Shown here one piece after another: positions 59,403-63,036 of a stretch of DNA of 63,036 nucleotides. Each line of letters opens with the position of its first letter. Position 1 is the stretch's first letter. Position numbers and translations under genes: made by a program. A model generated the notes under the pieces. The model was not told where the DNA came from and did no database searches. It saw nothing but the letters and a program-made list of their open reading frames with translations. Origin of the DNA: Phytomonas francai (lineage: Eukaryota > Euglenozoa > Kinetoplastea > Trypanosomatida > Trypanosomatidae); NCBI GenBank assembly GCA_001766655.1, contig MJCC01000014.1, forward strand, positions 339,178-402,213, read 5' to 3'.

Positions 59403-60437
59403 CCTGCGACTCGAGGACTGCCGAGGATCCCAAAGGGGGGGGACGAGAGGGGGTTGCTACGCGGGGTGGCTTCTCAGGCCGTGCAAGGATTTGCTTGTCA
59501 CAGGGCGGGGCGGGGGTGTGACAGAAGCCCTGCGGGGATTCCTCTTCGAGTACGCTCGGGAGACGTTAGGTTTTGGGTGTGTGTGTTGTTGTTGTTGTTG
59601 TGCCCCCTTCAGTTGTGTTTGGGGGGGGGGGGGGGGCTATTGGTATTGTATTCTATTAAGGTGTTTTGAAGACGCGTCACGCGGTGGCCTGCAAGAGTTC
59701 GTGAGGGGAAGATAGGCATACAAAGAAATACACACGCGCATACATGGATAGGTATATCTATCGATTAGAATTTGCTCCAATAAAGCAGAGCTTAGGAATT
59801 GATGCATTTTTAACGACCGAAATAAACTACGTAAGCGCTCAATCCCTCCATTTTACACCCAAAAGGTTTACCTAAAGTATCTTTGAATACGATGCTTAAA
59901 TTACCGAGCATTCCTCCACTCCTCTTTAGTGAGCTATTACCGACACCTAGAAGCGTTTTGGCACTTACTGCGCTAGTTGGATTTTTTCCCCCAAAGTCGG
60001 GGGTGCCATTTCCAAATGCGCTTCCAACCTAAACTTTCTTTTCAGTATACCTGCGAAATCGGGAAAAGGTATCCATAATACACCCCAACACCCGAAAGAA
60101 TCACTAATAGTGTCTTTTCATCCTAACGCTTATCTTTCAACAGATCTGAGCGTCCTTCTTAATGAGAAACCGTTTAAAGAGGGGGGGGGGGAGATATTTA
60201 ATAATACTAGTAAATCATTCAGAGCTGTACAAGAAATGAGATTTCAATGCGAAACGATCGATGTGATAACGATGCATATTTGATAGTCTTTGCCACCCAA
60301 TCAGTATATTTTTACTTACATTGGTTGTGTAAGTAGATCTTCTTTACATCAAAGAAAACAAAACAAAACAGAATTCAAACTTCAGAACAGCTTGATATGC
60401 GTTCCTATGTCATATAATTTCTTTCAACATGCATGCG

Positions 60438-60471
60438 AACCAACTATATATATATATTTATATAGTTGGTT
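60438..60471. repeat. Perfect 13-bp inverted repeat
   Basis: AACCAACTATATA at 60438-60450 is the exact reverse complement of 60459-60471 with an 8-base AT loop. One more near-match extends the stem. It lies about 170 bp past the stop of the PF6-like gene. Confidence 0.85.
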
Positions 60472-60495
60472 TGCCCATTTTCTCTCCTTTTGAGA

Positions 60496-60497
<2 letters not shown>

Positions 60498-60534
<37 letters not shown>
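60498..60534. repeat. 37-base poly-G run
   Basis: An uninterrupted run of 37 G on the plus strand (C on the coding strand). True length may be affected by sequencing. Confidence 0.9.
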
Positions 60535-60536
<2 letters not shown>

Positions 60537-60638
60537 ATGGTGGCCTTGTGCAATGGCTTTATTCTTGGATACAGATTTCACTTTAGGAGCTGCTATTCCT
60601 CTTTTTTTCGTCTTCGAGAACTCCTTGGAAGAAACCAG

Positions 60639-63036
60639 CTAGCTCTCTGATTTTATCATTGACTTCATCTTTTTCAACGTGTCCTGCCGCTGTACCTCGT
60701 CCATAATAACTTTTTCCGCATTCGCCAGTCTTCTGAAGGAAAGGAAGCTACGAAGCAGTTTTTGGTCGTGTTGACGTGGAATGATATGCTCTTCATTCGT
60801 AGAATCTGGAATGGGATTTTGTCCCGACATCGACAGCCTGTAGGGTTGCATTGAGGGTGGAAGCCAGCGGCTTACCCCACCCAAAAGCTTACGACCCCAC
60901 AAACTCGTCAACAATGCCTCTTTTTCATGCAACGCTCGGGCGTTAGCAGGAGAAATGGCGGTATTTTCTATTTGCTTTTCGATCTTGGCTCCTCCTTCAG
61001 GTTTTACATAACCCCCGGCGAACGCCTCCATAGAGAAACCGCAGAAAAACTTCGAAAGATGAACTTCTCGTTTGAGGGCGTCGGCAAAGAGCAAAAACCC
61101 ATCCTCGGGCGAAGATTCCCCTGTAGAGTTGCTCCCTGGCATCTTTTCCATAAGGTGATCATCACAACTTTCGACATCGCATGAGCTTTTTAGGGATGTA
61201 AGGGAGATCTGCTGGATACCAGGCTCTCCGCCGAGCGGATTCTGAGAGGTGAGCAACATGGAAGGCTGTGGGCCGCCAATCCCCCACGGCGAGGACCATT
61301 CCGACAACGAAGAAGAACAGGGAGAGGCTGCGCGGACGACCTCTGCCAGGGCGCAGTCGGGGAAAAACTCGGACACCTCTCCCCCGCCGCGCTCGGAAAA
61401 GAACAGCGGAATAATCCCAGACGGGGGCGGCAATAGGCTCGAGCTCCGCGGTGGAGCGGCGTGCGAAGACGCGGTCTCGCGGAGGTCCGGTTCGCCGCGG
61501 CGGGCGCGCTCTTCCCGCTTGAGGTGCTGCGCGAGGATGTCGGAGCGGAGGAGCTCGTGTTCGATGATGAAATCCTGCGCTAGGCGCTGCCGACGAATTT
61601 CAAAGGTGTCGTAGTAAGGGATGCTGCCCCGTTGTCTTTCCGCCTCCCTGGCGATCGCGCGCTGTTGCTTGGCCTCCCGCTCGAGTTGTTTTTGCTCCGT
61701 CTCCAGCTGTTTTCGCCTGGGCACGCGATGGATGCTAAAGCGCTCGGTGACCAACTCGCGCAGGAGGTCCTTCCACGTCGAGGGCCGCATCCCCACGCGG
61801 GGCTGCTCATCGATCGCGAAGAGGTTCTTGACCTCGACGACGTGTTGGAGGGGGTCGACGAGGTGAAACCCGCCGTGGGCGAGGTCGAAGGTCGGGATGC
61901 TCTCGCCGACGGCGATCGCGTGGGGGCGGCCCTCGCAGGCCGCCACCGCCGCCCCCGGCTCCACGCGGACGATGGCCTCGTCGTGGAGCACCCGCACCGC
62001 GGTCGACCCCGCGCGGGTGAAAAGGGTCTCCTCGCGGTACGCCGCCTCGGGCCGGGCTTCCCGCCTTTCCGTTTCCGATTTGCGCGAATGCGGAAACGGC
62101 GGGCCCGCGGCCTCGCCGCCGAGCGGCCGACAGCGCCGCCGGAGCAGAACCGAGCCATCCTGGAAGACCGCGTAGTAGGCGGCGTCCGGGGCGCCCCGCG
62201 CGCTCGCGTCCGGCCCCGGGAGCAGGAGAAAGACGCGGGGCATGCGGGCGGACTCGATGCAGAACCGCACGCGGAGATCCGCGTCCGCGCAGGCCGCCTC
62301 CACGCGCGCGACCTCGCGCGCGAGCGGCGCGAGCACCCGATTTTCCGCCATCCACCCCCTCACGGAGGCCGCGGCCTCGGGCGGGTGCGCGGGGCCGAGC
62401 GTCGTGATCGACGTTCCGTCGGCGTGCAGGACGACCCGCACGGACGCGCGGGGCGAGGCGGGCTCCGCGTACGAGGCCACGCAGAGCCCGTCCTCGCGCG
62501 AGAGGACGACGCATTGGTGGCCGCCATCGTAGCGCCGCCGCGTCTCCAGGCGCCGGGGGAGCGCCGCGAAGGGCGGCGCCGCGCCGCCGCCGTCGTCGAG
62601 CGCGCGCGCGAAGCAGCGCCCGGAGGCGGTGATGAGGGTCTCGCAGACGCCCCCCCCTTCCTCCCGGTGCCGAACGACGACCCCGCCGTCGGGGAAGAGC
62701 AGCTGCTCGTGGCCGGAGCAAAAGGTCCGGGTGAGGACGCCGGCGCGCCGGTCGAGCGCGCGCGCGCGTTCGCGCTCGGTCGTCCGCCGCCACCCCGCGC
62801 CCGCGTGGACGCAAAAGAGCGTCTCGACCGGCCCCGCGCGGGCGGCCATCGCGAGCGCGGCCCCGTCCACGTCCGCGAGGCTGCCGCCGCCGCCCGCGAG
62901 GCAGACCCCCAGCGCGTACTTCGGCGCGGCCGCCCCTTCGTCGTTTCCTTCTCTTTTTTCTTCCCCGCTCGCGGCGAGGCGGACGGCGCCGTCGTCGTCG
63001 ACGGGGGGCCGCAGCGCGCGGCGCTCGGACGGCCGC
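60639..63036 (-). CDS. PF6/SPAG17-like flagellar central-pair protein, 5' end beyond window
   Basis: The frame is open from the stop at 60639 to the right edge without a break, about 799 codons. A GTG at 62870 is not a start; APKYALGVCLAGGGGSLADV precedes it. Repeated short beta-hairpin units with D-G-x-x motifs are visible: LLFPDGGVVVRH, VVLHADGTSITTL, AVFQDGSVLLRR and YDGGHQCVVLSREDG. This pattern, plus a Lys/Glu-rich coil (KQLETEQKQLEREAKQQRAI), resembles the SPAG17/PF6 C-terminal half. PF6 is a central-apparatus scaffold of motile cilia. It would imply a flagellated organism. No catalytic motif seen. The tail (LRSFLSFRRLANAEKVIMDE) looks helical. Assignment is by motif pattern only. Confidence 0.5.
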   Translation of the reverse strand, partial: RPSERRALRPPVDDDGAVRLAASGEEKREGNDEGAAAPKYALGVCLAGGGGSLADVDGAALAMAARAGPVETLFCVHAGAGWRRTTERERARALDRRAGVLTRTFCSGHEQLLFPDGGVVVRHREEGGGVCETLITASGRCFARALDDGGGAAPPFAALPRRLETRRRYDGGHQCVVLSREDGLCVASYAEPASPRASVRVVLHADGTSITTLGPAHPPEAAASVRGWMAENRVLAPLAREVARVEAACADADLRVRFCIESARMPRVFLLLPGPDASARGAPDAAYYAVFQDGSVLLRRRCRPLGGEAAGPPFPHSRKSETERREARPEAAYREETLFTRAGSTAVRVLHDEAIVRVEPGAAVAACEGRPHAIAVGESIPTFDLAHGGFHLVDPLQHVVEVKNLFAIDEQPRVGMRPSTWKDLLRELVTERFSIHRVPRRKQLETEQKQLEREAKQQRAIAREAERQRGSIPYYDTFEIRRQRLAQDFIIEHELLRSDILAQHLKREERARRGEPDLRETASSHAAPPRSSSLLPPPSGIIPLFFSERGGGEVSEFFPDCALAEVVRAASPCSSSLSEWSSPWGIGGPQPSMLLTSQNPLGGEPGIQQISLTSLKSSCDVESCDDHLMEKMPGSNSTGESSPEDGFLLFADALKREVHLSKFFCGFSMEAFAGGYVKPEGGAKIEKQIENTAISPANARALHEKEALLTSLWGRKLLGGVSRWLPPSMQPYRLSMSGQNPIPDSTNEEHIIPRQHDQKLLRSFLSFRRLANAEKVIMDEVQRQDTLKKMKSMIKSES

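Larger units (their letters stand above)
59403..60638. other. Longest spacer, with poly-G run and hairpin
   Basis: About 1.2 kb between the PF6-like gene's stop and the NUP35-like ATG. It contains a second G-run at about 59619-59636, a shorter one at about 60181-60190, the 37-G run and a perfect hairpin. No convincing gene or RNA was seen on either strand. Confidence 0.7.

Noticed and set aside
1..63036. Naming the organism as a kinetoplastid
   Set aside because: One-way genes fit, but the inferred cis intron and overall gene set do not single out this group.

Overview
This is a nuclear fragment from a gene-dense, intron-poor, flagellated unicellular eukaryote. Every protein-coding gene I can support lies on the minus strand: about 21 genes over 63 kb, with spacers of roughly 150 to 1300 bp. 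The content is eukaryotic: UTP20-like, V-ATPase subunit D, AMPK gamma, PA28, TELO2-like, THUMPD1/TAN1-like, an actin-related protein, SET, FHA, RING and F-box proteins, and a PF6/SPAG17-like flagellar protein. One-way gene order recalls kinetoplastids, diplonemids, dinoflagellates or perkinsozoans. At least one gene appears to have a spliceosomal-type intron, which argues against a plain kinetoplastid. I cannot name the organism.

Layout from the low-coordinate end (all genes read right to left): F-box protein with a 39-bp coding minisatellite, running off the left edge (1-1289); twin-CX9C protein (2071-2511); basic unknown protein (2897-4465); TELO2-like (4716-7493); THUMPD1/TAN1-like (7788-9032); intron-containing membrane protein (9550-10343); five-span membrane protein (11141-12274); aspartate aminotransferase (12653-13876); disordered 779-residue protein (14299-16638); a small gene sharing its 5' end with the previous gene (17944-18189) inside a tandem duplication; actin-related protein (18955-20721); AMPK gamma (21697-23637); PA28 (24377-25111); FHA protein (25458-28169); SET protein with a 180-N gap (28851 to about 31180); membrane-anchored unknown (31454-33259); V-ATPase D (33794-34615); TPR protein (35000-37048); AT-hook-like disordered protein (37683-39821); a giant UTP20-like gene (40483-54065) interrupted by an unfilled minisatellite; RING protein (54481-56814); NUP35-like protein (57462-59402); PF6/SPAG17-like protein running off the right edge (60639-63036).

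The genes look like independent housekeeping and regulatory genes rather than one pathway. The striking features are at the DNA level. Minisatellites with periods divisible by three (39, 54, 30 and probably 63 bp) lie inside reading frames, and three of the assembly's N positions fall in or beside them. A tandem duplication has built a short chimeric gene. GC content changes sharply inside single genes. A run of 37 G and a perfect hairpin lie downstream of the last gene. Frame and start choices below were checked by translating the minus strand by hand; family assignments rest on motif recognition without any database search.
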